A stretch of DNA of 64,000 bases from Steroidobacteraceae bacterium (lineage in GTDB: Bacteria > Pseudomonadota > Gammaproteobacteria > Steroidobacterales > Steroidobacteraceae), in contig JABAQU010000009.1 of assembly GCA_019187185.1 (NCBI GenBank), forward strand, positions 101,521 to 165,520. The letters run 5' to 3'. Position numbers and translations under genes: made by a program. Positions 33,307-41,868 of the stretch are shown here, in pieces. The number at the start of each line of letters is the position of its first letter. The stretch's first letter is position 1. The notes under the pieces are model-generated. The model was not told the DNA's origin, made no database searches, and saw only the letters and a list, made by a program, of their open reading frames with translations.

Positions 33307-34329
33307 TCAGCCAATGCCCCAGGGTGCGACCATGACCTTGCAGTCGGCTGTCGGGCCACGCAGGCTCTCGAACTTCGCCGGCATGGCGTCGAGCGACACC
33401 GTATCGGTGATCATCGCGCGGGGTGCGTGCTCACCGGCTGCCATGACCTCAGCCGTGTACTGGAAGTCGCGCTTCTCGTAGACCACCGAGAACCAGAGCC
33501 GGAGTTCCTTCATCAGGGCCACGGTGCCCACGTAGGAGTCGGGCTTCGTCGTGAAACCGAGGCCGACGACGAGACCGCGCGGCGCGACATGTTCCATCGC
33601 CTGGCCGATGGCGCCCGGGATGCCCACGGCCTCGAAGACGACGTCGGGTGGTCCGCCGAGGGCATCGTTGACGGCGGCGGCCGGTTGGTCCACCTCGCCC
33701 TGTGCGATGAAATGCGTGGCGCCCAGTGCCTGCGCGAAACGCTCGCGACGCCGCGTGCTCGCCATCAGCGCCACGCGCGAGGCGCCGAGGCGCCGCGCCC
33801 AGAACGCGCAGGCGAGCCCGATCGGGCCGGCACCCATCACGAGCACGCGGCAGCCGACCTGCAGTGCGGCCTTGCGTACGCCTTGCAGTCCGACGGCCAT
33901 CGGTTCGATGAGCGCGCCATCCTCATCCGTGAGCGCGGGGGGCAGGACGACGCAGTCGTTGGCCCCGACACGCGAGTACTGCGAGAACCCTGTGACGACG
34001 TCGATGCGCGCGCGCGGGCAATGATGCGGCCTGCCATCGTCGCAGGCTGCGCAATGACCGCAGCCGACAAAGGGCAGCGGCGCAACCCGATCGCCGATTT
34101 TCAGTTGCGTGACATCCTTGCCGAGCGCGACGATTTCTCCGGCAAACTCGTGGCCCATGATCGTGCCCACCGCGATGGACGAGCCCGGCTCCGACGTCAT
34201 GTGCAGGTCGCTGCCGCAGATGCCCGCGCGGCCGACCCTGATTACGACTTCACCCGGGCCGGGCGACGGATCGGGCCGGTCTTCGACGACCATGGGTTTG
34301 CCGATTCCCTGGAAGATCGCGGCTTTCAT
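33307..34329 (-). CDS. zinc-dependent medium-chain alcohol dehydrogenase
   Basis: 340 residues. Catalytic zinc site: GICGSDLHM (Cys) and GHEFAGEIVALG (His-Glu). The structural zinc lobe is GCGHCAACDDGRPHHCPRAR, which has three clear Cys plus one. The NAD(P)-binding Rossmann turn is VLVMGAGPIGLACAFWA. Oxidises an alcohol or polyol. Start overlaps the stop of the sulfotransferase gene (ATGA at 34326-34329), so translation is coupled. In-frame extension upstream runs inside the sulfotransferase gene and is not used. Confidence 0.9.
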   Translation of the reverse strand: MKAAIFQGIGKPMVVEDRPDPSPGPGEVVIRVGRAGICGSDLHMTSEPGSSIAVGTIMGHEFAGEIVALGKDVTQLKIGDRVAPLPFVGCGHCAACDDGRPHHCPRARIDVVTGFSQYSRVGANDCVVLPPALTDEDGALIEPMAVGLQGVRKAALQVGCRVLVMGAGPIGLACAFWARRLGASRVALMASTRRRERFAQALGATHFIAQGEVDQPAAAVNDALGGPPDVVFEAVGIPGAIGQAMEHVAPRGLVVGLGFTTKPDSYVGTVALMKELRLWFSVVYEKRDFQYTAEVMAAGEHAPRAMITDTVSLDAMPAKFESLRGPTADCKVMVAPWGIG

Positions 34330-35498
34330 GACTGCCTCGCTGGGGTAGGGACCTGCAGGCCGTGGCGCGCAATGTAGGGCGCAAAGTGCCGACGCAGTTC
34401 GTCGGCCGTGACGCCGTATTGCTCCGGTGTGTATTCGTGCTTGCCATGCTTGTGCTGCGGGTTCGCCGCGAGCCATGCGCGCATGCTGCGCTCCGCGGCA
34501 GGGTCCAGGTCGAGTCCGAATTGCGCGTAGATGCGCCCGACCTCGCGCATCGGCTCGCGCCGGAAAGCGCGGAAGTCGATGTCGATGAAACGATCGGCAT
34601 GGTGGCGGCGCACCTCTTCGCCGCGCTCGACCGACCAGGCCCAGAGATCGCGTTCGCGCGGCCCGAGCGTCCGCGGATCGATCTCGCAGCCGTGGAAGAA
34701 AGTGCGCGCCGGGTGGATCACGCCGCACACCGAAGGCACGCACTGCACGGGATCGCGGTGCGTCTGGATGATGCAGGCATCGGGAAACACCTCGAGCAGG
34801 GCATCGAGGTGCCCGACGCTGCCGGGGTTCTTGAGGAGCCATCGTTGATCGCCGGCATCCGCCCCGATGAGGCGCAGGTTGTCGGCGTATCGGCGATAGC
34901 TCCCACGTTCATCCTGCGTGCGCAGCCAGCGGTCGAAATCCGGCAGGCCGATCGCGCTCGCGAAGTAGTGGCTGACGAAGCTCTGCGCGAGCAGGTTCAG
35001 GCATTCGTCGACTTCGTCGGCGTTGACCTCGTGGGTGATCCGCATCGCAGGCACGGCTTCGAGGAAAGCGTTCTGCCGCTCGACCGCGGCGCGAAATTCC
35101 GGCACCTGCTCCCAGTCGGCCCGTGGCGGGCGAGGCATGGGGGTGTTGATGAGCCACTGCTCGAGGCCCTGGAAGCGCGGGTCCATCGAGAGGAGCTTGT
35201 GCAGCGCCGTGGTGCCGCTGCGCGGAATGCCGACGACGACGAGCGGCGCACGGATCGGCTGCGCGAGGCAGTCGGGCCGGCGCTTCCAGCCCGCCTCGGA
35301 GTACAACCGGCTCACGAGGATGCCGACGAGGATGCCCGTGAGCTGCTGGATGTTGTGCTCGCCGACCGGCACGCTGCGACGGATCTCCTCGATGATGCGA
35401 CCGAGCGGCTCCTCGAAACCCGTGCCGAAATCGTCGAGACCGCCGGCGCCCTGCGACGCCAGTTCGAGGAGCTGTGCGATGTCCGGGAACTGCATCAC
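34326..35498 (-). CDS. PAPS-dependent sulfotransferase
   Basis: 390 residues (389 from the ATG at 35495). The 5'-phosphosulfate loop is VVGIPRSGTTALHKLL and the 3'-phosphate motif is IIQTHRDPVQCVPSV. C-terminal HKHGKHEYTPEQYGVTADEL is typical of the group close to Sulfotransfer_3 in Proteobacteria and mycobacteria. Transfers a sulfo group from PAPS to an alcohol or phenol. The GTG at 35498 overlaps the stop of the DUF1214 gene (GTGA) and sits six bases from GGAG, so it is a slightly better start than the ATG one codon later. Confidence 0.88.
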   Translation of the reverse strand: MMQFPDIAQLLELASQGAGGLDDFGTGFEEPLGRIIEEIRRSVPVGEHNIQQLTGILVGILVSRLYSEAGWKRRPDCLAQPIRAPLVVVGIPRSGTTALHKLLSMDPRFQGLEQWLINTPMPRPPRADWEQVPEFRAAVERQNAFLEAVPAMRITHEVNADEVDECLNLLAQSFVSHYFASAIGLPDFDRWLRTQDERGSYRRYADNLRLIGADAGDQRWLLKNPGSVGHLDALLEVFPDACIIQTHRDPVQCVPSVCGVIHPARTFFHGCEIDPRTLGPRERDLWAWSVERGEEVRRHHADRFIDIDFRAFRREPMREVGRIYAQFGLDLDPAAERSMRAWLAANPQHKHGKHEYTPEQYGVTADELRRHFAPYIARHGLQVPTPARQS

Positions 35499-36667
35499 CA
35501 GCGTCTCCTCAGCTGTGCCCCGATGCGCCGTGCACGCAGTCGCGCGGCGCGCTCGGTGGCCGACACATGCGGCGTATCCGCAGGCAGGTGGCGGCGCAGC
35601 TCGGCGAGCGGTACACGGGTGATCGTCGGAATGGGGTTCGAACTGCAGCCGTACCAGCGTCCGATCAGCATACCTTGCCGCGAGCCGGCCGGATCGAGCC
35701 AGTTCGGCACACCCGGATCCTCGTGCGCGACGACCGCGCGAAAGCGGCCATCATTGTCGATGCGTGCCTGGTGACCGTTCAGGCTGCTCTGGCGATACAC
35801 GAACTCGATCGCATTCCAGAGCTCGTCGTTCAGTTGCACGTTCCAGTAGGGCCGCGTCGCCGGCAGCTCCGTGTCGAGCACCAGCGCTTCATCCGGGGCG
35901 ACGTCAAAAATGCCCTGCCAGTAATACTGGGCCGCGATCGAGCCGCCGAGCGTCGTCAGCTCGAGCCGATTCACGAGGCCGCGATCGCGGGCGCTCTTCT
36001 GGTAGCTGAGCCACTGGCGCGAGAGCTGCGCCGCGAAGCCCCCGAGCAGTGCACGCAGGCGACGGTCGATGTTCTCGATGGTCTGGTGGGGCTTGAGTGG
36101 CTGAGGATCGAGCCGCTCGATCGCGAGGCGCGCATCCTGCTCGCCGCCCCAGTCGTAGGAGCGCTGGCGGACGAGGATGAACTCGGCTTCGCGGTGCAGC
36201 GGCCACCAGTCGCCCCGGTGGCCGGCCGGTCGCTCCGCACTCAGGATCACGTCGAGTTCGCCCTTCGGGCCGAGCGTGAGGTCGTCCGCATCGAAGTAAT
36301 CGAAGTTGCGCCCGGGCTGCGCCGACATGCCCATCATGTTGCAGCCGGTGCCGAAGGTGAGCAGCTTCACGGTGCCGCGCGTGCCGCTGATCCGGTAGGT
36401 GCCGTCGCCGCGAACCGGCGCGAGCAGGTAGGTGTCGTCGGGGTTCGGCTGCAGCAGGAACACCGAGTTCAGGAACGGCGCCCAGTCGGGATGCTCGGGA
36501 CTCGACTGGAAGTACAGGAAATAGCCGAGCGAGAGATTCATGACGAGCTGGCGGTAGAGTTCCGCGCACAGTTGCTCGCTCGCCGGATCGAGCAGGATGT
36601 CGCGCAGCCCGGCGGCCGGTGCCAGCAGCTCGATGTACTCCGACCAGGGCGCCAGTCGTGCAGTCAT
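35495..36667 (-). CDS. DUF1214 domain protein
   Basis: 390 residues, no signal peptide. DUF1214 features: PDDTYLLAPVRGDGTYRISG and TRGTVKLLTFGT in the first third, and RPYWNVQLNDELWNAIEFVY with HQARIDNDGRFRAVVAHEDP near the end. The function of the domain is not known; it is common beside sulfotransferase and LLM genes. First gene of a four-gene coupled operon (DUF1214, sulfotransferase, alcohol dehydrogenase, LLM). ATG at 36667 chosen because it begins conserved sequence; a longer frame upstream runs through the promoter region. Confidence 0.82.
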   Translation of the reverse strand: MTARLAPWSEYIELLAPAAGLRDILLDPASEQLCAELYRQLVMNLSLGYFLYFQSSPEHPDWAPFLNSVFLLQPNPDDTYLLAPVRGDGTYRISGTRGTVKLLTFGTGCNMMGMSAQPGRNFDYFDADDLTLGPKGELDVILSAERPAGHRGDWWPLHREAEFILVRQRSYDWGGEQDARLAIERLDPQPLKPHQTIENIDRRLRALLGGFAAQLSRQWLSYQKSARDRGLVNRLELTTLGGSIAAQYYWQGIFDVAPDEALVLDTELPATRPYWNVQLNDELWNAIEFVYRQSSLNGHQARIDNDGRFRAVVAHEDPGVPNWLDPAGSRQGMLIGRWYGCSSNPIPTITRVPLAELRRHLPADTPHVSATERAARLRARRIGAQLRRRW

Positions 36668-36807
36668 GCCCGTCCTCCCGGGGATTCGGTGGTCCAGCGT
36701 GTCGCGGCAGGGCGGCCTTGGCATCCCGCAATTTGACTAGGGATCGCAGAGATGCCGCCGGGGCAGGGCCACGCACCGGATCTCGGCCAGGCAGAGGTCC
36801 GCCTCAA

Positions 36808-36845
36808 ATGGACAACTGAAATATCTGGTCGCAAAATGTGTCCAT
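36808..36845. promoter_or_regulatory. possible autoregulatory operator of the Phd-PIN module
   Basis: ATGGACA (36808-36814) and TGTCCAT (36839-36845) form a 7-bp inverted repeat separated by 24 bases. It straddles an AT-rich stretch (GAAATATCT) that may be the -10 region, and its right half runs into the antitoxin ATG. Antitoxins of the Phd/VapB type usually bind such palindromes to repress their own operon. Confidence 0.4.
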
Positions 36846-37062
36846 GAAGCAAATCGCTGCCGCGAAGTTCAAGGAGCAATGCCTCGCGCTACTCGACAGC
36901 GTGGGCGCGGAGGGCATTGTCATCACGAAACGAGGCAAGCCGGTGGCCAAGCTGATTCCGATCGGAGCCGAATCGGCCGCACTGATCGGCGCTCTCGAGG
37001 GACGGTTGAAAATTACCGGTCAGATCCTTTCCACCGACGCCAAATGGCATGCTGAATCTTGA
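36844..37062 (+). CDS. Phd/YefM-family antitoxin
   Basis: 72 residues. Typical N-terminal DNA-binding part: MKQIAAAKFKEQCLALLDSV, then GIVITKRGKPVAKLIPI, the hallmark of Phd/prevent-host-death antitoxins. The C terminus should cover the toxin. An upstream GTG at 36838 in the same frame would add two residues only. Overlaps the PIN toxin gene by 14 bases (37049-37062). Confidence 0.85.
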   Translation: MKQIAAAKFKEQCLALLDSVGAEGIVITKRGKPVAKLIPIGAESAALIGALEGRLKITGQILSTDAKWHAES

Positions 37063-37408
37063 TACGCACGTGTTTCTCCATGCGGTCGGCGGCGAGTTGA
37101 CCGCGCGGGAGGAACGCAAGCTCCGCTCCGATCGCTGGAGCATCTCTGCAATCGTGCTGTGGGAAATCGCCAAACTCGCGCAACTCGGACGGATCGTGAT
37201 CGATCTCGACGACTCAGAGGTTGTCCGCGTCCTGGCAGCCGTTCACGTCTGGCCAATCACCGCAGAAGTCACGCGCTCCAGCACTCGGCTCGACATCCAC
37301 GCGGATCCAGCCGACGAGCTCATCGCCGCGACCAGCCTGGTGCACAACGTGCCGCTGCTCACGCGCGACCGCAAGTTGTTGGCATCGAGGATCGTGCCGC
37401 TCGCGTAG
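37049..37408 (+). CDS. PIN-domain toxin (VapC-like ribonuclease)
   Basis: 119 residues. The four acidic catalytic positions of PIN nucleases are seen: LNLDTHVFLH (Asp5), LWEIAKLAQLGR (Glu), DPADELIAATSL (Asp) and LTRDRKLLAS (Asp). Toxins of this group cut tRNA or rRNA when the antitoxin is lost. It overlaps the Phd-family antitoxin gene, a classical two-gene module. A long inverted repeat and tRNA-Asn follow directly. Confidence 0.87.
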   Translation: MLNLDTHVFLHAVGGELTAREERKLRSDRWSISAIVLWEIAKLAQLGRIVIDLDDSEVVRVLAAVHVWPITAEVTRSSTRLDIHADPADELIAATSLVHNVPLLTRDRKLLASRIVPLA

Positions 37409-37421
37409 CCCCTGTTCAGCT

Positions 37422-37499
37422 TGGTGCCGGGTTTTCGGTTATTCGGTTATTGCCGCGCCGAACGGCGGCAATAACCGAATAACCGAAAACCCGGCACCA
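37422..37499. repeat. 35-bp perfect inverted repeat with 8-base loop
   Basis: The left arm 37422-37456 and right arm 37465-37499 are perfect reverse complements. Inside each arm the motif CGGTTATT is repeated in tandem (TTTCGGTTATTCGGTTATTG). No T-run follows, so it is not a simple intrinsic terminator, though it could stop transcription from the toxin gene or the tRNA. Its low-GC composition and perfect symmetry look like a small mobile or palindromic intergenic element inserted beside tRNA-Asn. Confidence 0.85.
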
Positions 37500-37508
37500 T
37501 TTCCTGAG

Positions 37509-37583
37509 TGGCTCCCCGGGTTGGACTCGAACCAACGACCAACGGATTAACAGTCCGACGCTCTACCGCTGAGCTACCGGGGA
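37509..37583 (-). tRNA. tRNA-Asn (anticodon GTT)
   Basis: Minus-strand cloverleaf: acceptor arm TCCCCGG/CCGGGGA, D arm GCTCAGCGGTAGAGC, anticodon loop CTGTTAA (GTT), T arm with GGTTCGAGTCC, discriminator G and encoded CCA. 75 nucleotides. Confidence 0.97.
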
Positions 37584-37633
37584 ACAGGGGCGGGCAGAAA
37601 GGCGGCGAATTCTCGTGGACGGGCGCGGGCCCG

Positions 37634-38014
37634 TCAAGGGACGACATGCCGCCTGGCTCGGGCGCGCCACCACAGGCCGAGGTAGGCGACGAGGTTCACC
37701 AGCGCAAGCCCGGCACCGAGCGCCCGCTGCATGCCGCGCGTGAGACCCGCCGGATAGATCACCGGCGTGATGTACCGTGCGATGAATCCGCCCTCGTAGC
37801 CGAGCTCGCCCGCACGCAGGCGCAGACTGTTCTCGAGCGGGGTGAGCGGGCAGATGGCCCCTGTCGCGAGGATCCACAGGCCCCACGCGAGCGCGAGCGC
37901 ATGTATCCACGCCGTGCGCGGCCATCGCCACGCGACGAAGCCGCCCGCGACGACGTAGGCGATGAAAGCAAAGTGCAGCGCGACGACGAGATCGGCGAGA
38001 AATCGCGCGACCAC
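37634..38014 (-). CDS. DUF2784 membrane protein
   Basis: 126 residues with three to four membrane helices: VALHFAFIAYVVAGGFVAWR, ALAWGLWILATGAICPLTPLEN and ALVNLVAYLGLWWRARAR. The ICPLTPLEN and YITPVIYP segments are typical of DUF2784. Function unknown. GTG at 38014 is a likely start because the aminotransferase stop lies just four bases upstream; the two genes form an operon. Confidence 0.8.
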   Translation of the reverse strand: MVARFLADLVVALHFAFIAYVVAGGFVAWRWPRTAWIHALALAWGLWILATGAICPLTPLENSLRLRAGELGYEGGFIARYITPVIYPAGLTRGMQRALGAGLALVNLVAYLGLWWRARARRHVVP

Positions 38015-38018
38015 GCCC

Positions 38019-39224
38019 TCAGGCGGTCTTGGCCGCCACTCCCGAACCGAGCACGCGCGCCATGCGATCCACTGCCTTCTCGAGCGTTTCCATGCTGCAG
38101 GCAAACGAGATGCGCATGTGGCCCGGCGCACCGAAGCCCGAGCCGGGTACGACCGCCACACCGCCTTCGTTCAGCAGCAGTTCGGCGAATGCGTTGTCGT
38201 CGCGGCAGCCCATCGCGTGCATTGCGGCACTCACGTCGGCAAACGCGTAAAAGGTGCCCGCGCCCGGCAGGCACGAGATGCCCGGCAGGGAATTGAGGCC
38301 CTCGACGATGTAGTCGTGGCGCTTGCGGTACTGCGCGTTCATCTCGGCGACGCAGGTCTGGTCGCCGTTCAGCGCGACGACCGCCGCGCGCTGCGTGATG
38401 CTCGAGGCGTTCGACGTGGACTGGCCCTGGATCGTCGACATCGCGGTGACGAGCTCCTTCGGTCCGCCGCAGTAGCCGAGGCGCCAGCCAGTCATCGCGT
38501 AGGCCTTCGAGCAGCCGTTGATCGTGACGGTGCGGTCGTAGAGCTCCGGCACCGCGGTCAGCAGGCTGCAGAACGGCTCGCTCGCCCAGTAGATCTTCTC
38601 GTACATGTCGTCCGTGCCGATCACGATGCGCGGGTGCGCCATCAGCACTTCGCCGAGCGCGCGCAGTTCCGCGCGCGTGTACGCGGCCCCGGTCGGGTTG
38701 CAGGGGCTGTTCAGCAGCACGAGGCGCGTCTTCGGCGTGATCGCCGCCTCGAGCTGGCGCGGCGTGATCTTGTAGCCCTGGTTCGCGCCCGCAAACGGCA
38801 TTACCGGCAGGCCGTCGGCGAGCAGCACCATGTCGGGGTACGACACCCAGTAGGGCGCCGGGATCACGACCTCGTCGCCCGGGTCGAGAACGGCCATGCA
38901 GAGGTTGTAGATCGTCTGCTTCGCGCCGCTCGAGACGATGATCTGCGAGCGCTCGTACTCGATGCCGTTGTCGCGGCGGAACTTCGCGATGATCGCGTCC
39001 TTCAGTTCGTTGATGCCGTCGACATTGGTGTAGCGCGTGAAGCCGCTCCTGATCGCGTCCACGCCCGCGGCGGCGATGTGCGCCGGCGTGTCGAAATCGG
39101 GCTCGCCGGCGCCGAGTGCCACGATGTCCTTGCCTTCGGCCCGCAGTTTCGCGGCGCGCGCGGTGACGGCGAGGGTGGGCGAGGGCTTGACGCGCTGGAC
39201 GCGGCGGGAGACGGGTAGTGTCAC
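38019..39224 (-). CDS. class I PLP aminotransferase (aspartate aminotransferase type I-gamma)
   Basis: 401 residues. Motifs: [42 protein letters not shown] (substrate and PLP contacts), the PLP lysine in [17 protein letters not shown], and the closing Arg in [12 protein letters not shown]. Family members interconvert aspartate and oxaloacetate; prephenate use is possible in this subclass. GTG at 39224 gives the usual length; upstream in-frame sequence crosses the divergent uvrB promoter and is not likely translated. Confidence 0.9.
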   Translation of the reverse strand: MTLPVSRRVQRVKPSPTLAVTARAAKLRAEGKDIVALGAGEPDFDTPAHIAAAGVDAIRSGFTRYTNVDGINELKDAIIAKFRRDNGIEYERSQIIVSSGAKQTIYNLCMAVLDPGDEVVIPAPYWVSYPDMVLLADGLPVMPFAGANQGYKITPRQLEAAITPKTRLVLLNSPCNPTGAAYTRAELRALGEVLMAHPRIVIGTDDMYEKIYWASEPFCSLLTAVPELYDRTVTINGCSKAYAMTGWRLGYCGGPKELVTAMSTIQGQSTSNASSITQRAAVVALNGDQTCVAEMNAQYRKRHDYIVEGLNSLPGISCLPGAGTFYAFADVSAAMHAMGCRDDNAFAELLLNEGGVAVVPGSGFGAPGHMRISFACSMETLEKAVDRMARVLGSGVAAKTA

Positions 39225-39266
39225 GGATCGGGCCTGCGAGTGGGTGAGTGGGGGAGGCGAGCACGT

Positions 39267-39272
39267 TATATT
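39267..39272 (+). promoter_or_regulatory. candidate -10 element for uvrB
   Basis: TATATT stands 35 bases before the uvrB ATG in the 82-base divergent gap. No good -35 and no LexA box (CTG-N10-CAG) can be seen, so SOS control of this copy is not supported by the visible sequence. Confidence 0.3.
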
Positions 39273-39306
39273 ACCCGATCGCCTCCGAGGTACGTATCGC
39301 CGCCCC

Positions 39307-41340
39307 ATGGAAAAGACCCACCCGACGACCCCAGGGCCGTTCACCCTCCGCGCCGGTTACGCGCCGGCCGGCGACCAGCCGCAGGCGATCGACCGGCTGG
39401 CCGAGGGGCTCGGCGACGGCCTCGCGCACCAGACATTGCTCGGCGTGACCGGCTCGGGCAAGACGTTCACGATCGCGAACGTCATCGAGCGCGTGCAGCG
39501 CCCGACATTGGTGATCGCCCACAACAAGACGCTCGCCGCGCAGCTCTACGGCGAGTTCCGCGAATTTTTCCCGGACAACGCGGTCGAGTATTTCGTGTCG
39601 TACTACGACTATTACCAGCCGGAGGCCTACGTCCCCTCGAGCGACACCTACATCGAGAAAGATGCCTCGATCAACGAGCACATCGAGCAGATGCGGCTCT
39701 CGGCTACGAAGGCGCTGCTCGAGCGGCGCGACTCGATCATCGTCGCCACCGTGTCGTCGATCTACGGGCTCGGCGATCCGCAGGCCTATTTCGCGATGGT
39801 GCTGCACCTGAAGCGCGGCGACCGCCTCGACCAGCGCCGGCTGCTGCGCCGCCTTGCCGACATGCAGTACACACGCAACGAGCTCGACCTGCGTGCCGGC
39901 ACCTACCGCGTGCGCGGTGACGTGATCGACGTGTTCCCGGCCGAATCGGACCGCGCGGCGGTGCGCATCGAGCTCTTCGACGACACGATCGAGTCGCTCG
40001 CGCTGTTCGATCCGCTGACGGGCGAGGTGACACGCAAAGTGCCGCGCTACACGGTTTATCCCGGCTCGCACTACGTGACGCCGCGCGAGCGGATCATCGC
40101 CGCGATCGACCAGATCCGGGACGACCTGCGCGCGCGCCTCGCGGAACTGCGGGATGCGGGCAAGCTGGTCGAGGCTCAGCGACTCGAGCAGCGCACGATG
40201 TTCGACATGGAAATGATGAAGGAGGTCGGTTACTGCGCGGGCATCGAGAACTATTCTCGCTACCTCTCGGGGCGCGCGCCCGGCGAGCCACCGCCTTGCC
40301 TGTACGACTACCTGCCCGAAGGCGCGCTGCTCGTCGTCGACGAGAGCCACCAGACGATCCCGCAGCTCGGCGCGATGTACCGCGGTGACCGCTCGCGCAA
40401 AGAGACGCTCGTCGAGTACGGCTTTCGCCTGCCCTCGGCGCTCGACAATCGGCCGCTCAAGTTCGAGGAGTGGGAGGCGCTCGCGCCGCAGATGATCTTC
40501 GTGTCGGCGACGCCCGGCCCGTATGAGCAACGGCACGCCTCGCAGGTGGTCGAACAGGTCGTGCGGCCGACCGGGCTCGTCGACCCGGAAGTCGAGGTGC
40601 GCCCGGTGCGCTCGCAGGTCGACGACGTGCTGTCGGAAATCCACCTGCGTGTCGAACGGGGCGAGCGTGTGTTGATCACCACGCTCACCAAGCGCATGGC
40701 CGAGGACCTGACAGAGTACCTGCACGAGCACGACGTGCGCGTGCGCTACCTGCACGCGGACGTCGAGACCGTCGAGCGCACCGAGATCATCCGCGACCTG
40801 CGGCTCGGCAGGTTCGACGTGCTCGTCGGGATCAACCTGCTGCGCGAGGGGCTCGACATGCCGGAAGTCTCGCTGGTAGCGATCCTCGATGCCGACAAGG
40901 AAGGCTTCCTGCGCTCCGACAATTCGCTGATCCAGACGATCGGGCGCGCCGCGCGCAACCTGCACGGCCGCGCGATCCTCTATGCGGACAGTGTCACCGG
41001 CTCGATGCAGCGCGCGATCGACGAGACGAACCGGCGACGTGCAAAGCAGCTCGCCTTCAATGCCGAACACGGCATCACGCCGCGCGGCATCGAGAAGGCG
41101 GTCGCCGACATCATGGAAGGCGCCCGGCCGGACGTGCCGCGGCCACGCGGCCGGGCCGCCGCCGACCCGAAAGTGAAGGCGCTGCGGCCGGAGCAGATCG
41201 TGCGACGTATCAAGGCGCTCGAGACGGAGATGTTCAAACGCGCGCGCAACCTCGAGTTCGAGGCGGCGGCCCGGCTGCGCGACGAGATCGCGCAACTGAA
41301 GCAGGCGGAACTCGGGCTCCCGCAGAGCCGGGCAGGGTGA
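39307..41340 (+). CDS. uvrB: excinuclease ABC subunit B
   Basis: 677 residues, the usual length. Helicase motifs in order: Walker [11 protein letters not shown], the damage-binding hairpin region [24 protein letters not shown] box [13 protein letters not shown], motif [28 protein letters not shown] and [10 protein letters not shown]. The UVR domain that meets UvrC is at the end ([17 protein letters not shown]). Works with UvrA and UvrC in nucleotide excision repair in the cytoplasm. Diverges from the aminotransferase gene. Confidence 0.97.
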   Translation: MEKTHPTTPGPFTLRAGYAPAGDQPQAIDRLAEGLGDGLAHQTLLGVTGSGKTFTIANVIERVQRPTLVIAHNKTLAAQLYGEFREFFPDNAVEYFVSYYDYYQPEAYVPSSDTYIEKDASINEHIEQMRLSATKALLERRDSIIVATVSSIYGLGDPQAYFAMVLHLKRGDRLDQRRLLRRLADMQYTRNELDLRAGTYRVRGDVIDVFPAESDRAAVRIELFDDTIESLALFDPLTGEVTRKVPRYTVYPGSHYVTPRERIIAAIDQIRDDLRARLAELRDAGKLVEAQRLEQRTMFDMEMMKEVGYCAGIENYSRYLSGRAPGEPPPCLYDYLPEGALLVVDESHQTIPQLGAMYRGDRSRKETLVEYGFRLPSALDNRPLKFEEWEALAPQMIFVSATPGPYEQRHASQVVEQVVRPTGLVDPEVEVRPVRSQVDDVLSEIHLRVERGERVLITTLTKRMAEDLTEYLHEHDVRVRYLHADVETVERTEIIRDLRLGRFDVLVGINLLREGLDMPEVSLVAILDADKEGFLRSDNSLIQTIGRAARNLHGRAILYADSVTGSMQRAIDETNRRRAKQLAFNAEHGITPRGIEKAVADIMEGARPDVPRPRGRAAADPKVKALRPEQIVRRIKALETEMFKRARNLEFEAAARLRDEIAQLKQAELGLPQSRAG

Positions 41341-41382
41341 CCGCAAGCCAGCCGGTAACACCTTGAAATATCGTGCATTCGG

Positions 41383-41412
41383 TTGCTTCCGGGCCGTGCT
41401 CTACGGTATCTT
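41383..41412 (+). promoter_or_regulatory. candidate promoter of tRNA-Val
   Basis: TTGCTT (41383-41388), 18-base spacer, TATCTT (41407-41412), followed after 12 bases by the mature tRNA end. Consistent with initiation a few bases before the tRNA. Confidence 0.45.
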
Positions 41413-41424
41413 TCGCGCCCCCGC

Positions 41425-41499
41425 AGGCGCGTAGCTCAGTGGTAGAGCACTTCCTTGACATGGAAGTGGTCGGTGGTTCGATCCCACTCGCGCCTACCA
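41425..41499 (+). tRNA. tRNA-Val (anticodon GAC)
   Basis: Acceptor AGGCGCG/CGCGCCT, D arm GCTCAGTGGTAGAGC, anticodon loop TTGACAT (GAC) on stem CTTCC/GGAAG, T arm GGTTCGATCCC, discriminator A and encoded CCA. 75 nucleotides. Confidence 0.97.
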
Positions 41500-41530
41500 T
41501 CTTTTCATTGGGTGCATCGAGTAGCGAGTG

Positions 41531-41860
41531 ATGATTGGTGCCGCCGGCGTCCGGGAGACCCTGCAGTTGCGTCGCGAGGAGCTGCTGAAGCGCGCCGACC
41601 GCGCGCGCGACGACGCCGCGCATCGCCGCGAAGCCGTGAGCCCCGATTTCTCCGAGCAGGCCGCCGAGCGCCAGAACGACGACGTGCTGCGCGGCATCGA
41701 GTCCGCGGCCCGCAGCGAACTCGCGCAGATCGATGCGGCGCTCGCGCGCCTCGAGCGCGGTGAGTACGGTGTGTGTACCCGGTGCGGCAACGACATCGAG
41801 GCCGCGCGGCTCACGGCGATTCCGTACGCGGACCGCTGCCAGTCCTGCGCCGGCCACTGA
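41531..41860 (+). CDS. DksA/TraR-family zinc-finger protein
   Basis: 109 residues. N-terminal coiled coil ([20 protein letters not shown], then [20 protein letters not shown]) and a C-terminal four-cysteine zinc finger [13 protein letters not shown] ... [11 protein letters not shown]. Shorter than DksA (151), so a TraR/YbiI-type member that probably docks in the RNA polymerase secondary channel. The DksA pair of Asp at the coiled-coil tip is not evident (SPDFSEQ is nearby). Lies between tRNA-Val and thrS. Confidence 0.82.
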   Translation: MIGAAGVRETLQLRREELLKRADRARDDAAHRREAVSPDFSEQAAERQNDDVLRGIESAARSELAQIDAALARLERGEYGVCTRCGNDIEAARLTAIPYADRCQSCAGH

Positions 41861-41868
41861 GTCGCATC

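Noticed and set aside
37400..37500. Phage or island attachment site beside tRNA-Asn
   Set aside because: No integrase gene and no repeat of the tRNA 3' end were found nearby; the inverted repeat is separate from the tRNA sequence.
39225..39306. LexA-controlled SOS promoter for uvrB
   Set aside because: No CTG-N10-CAG-type box is visible in the divergent gap.
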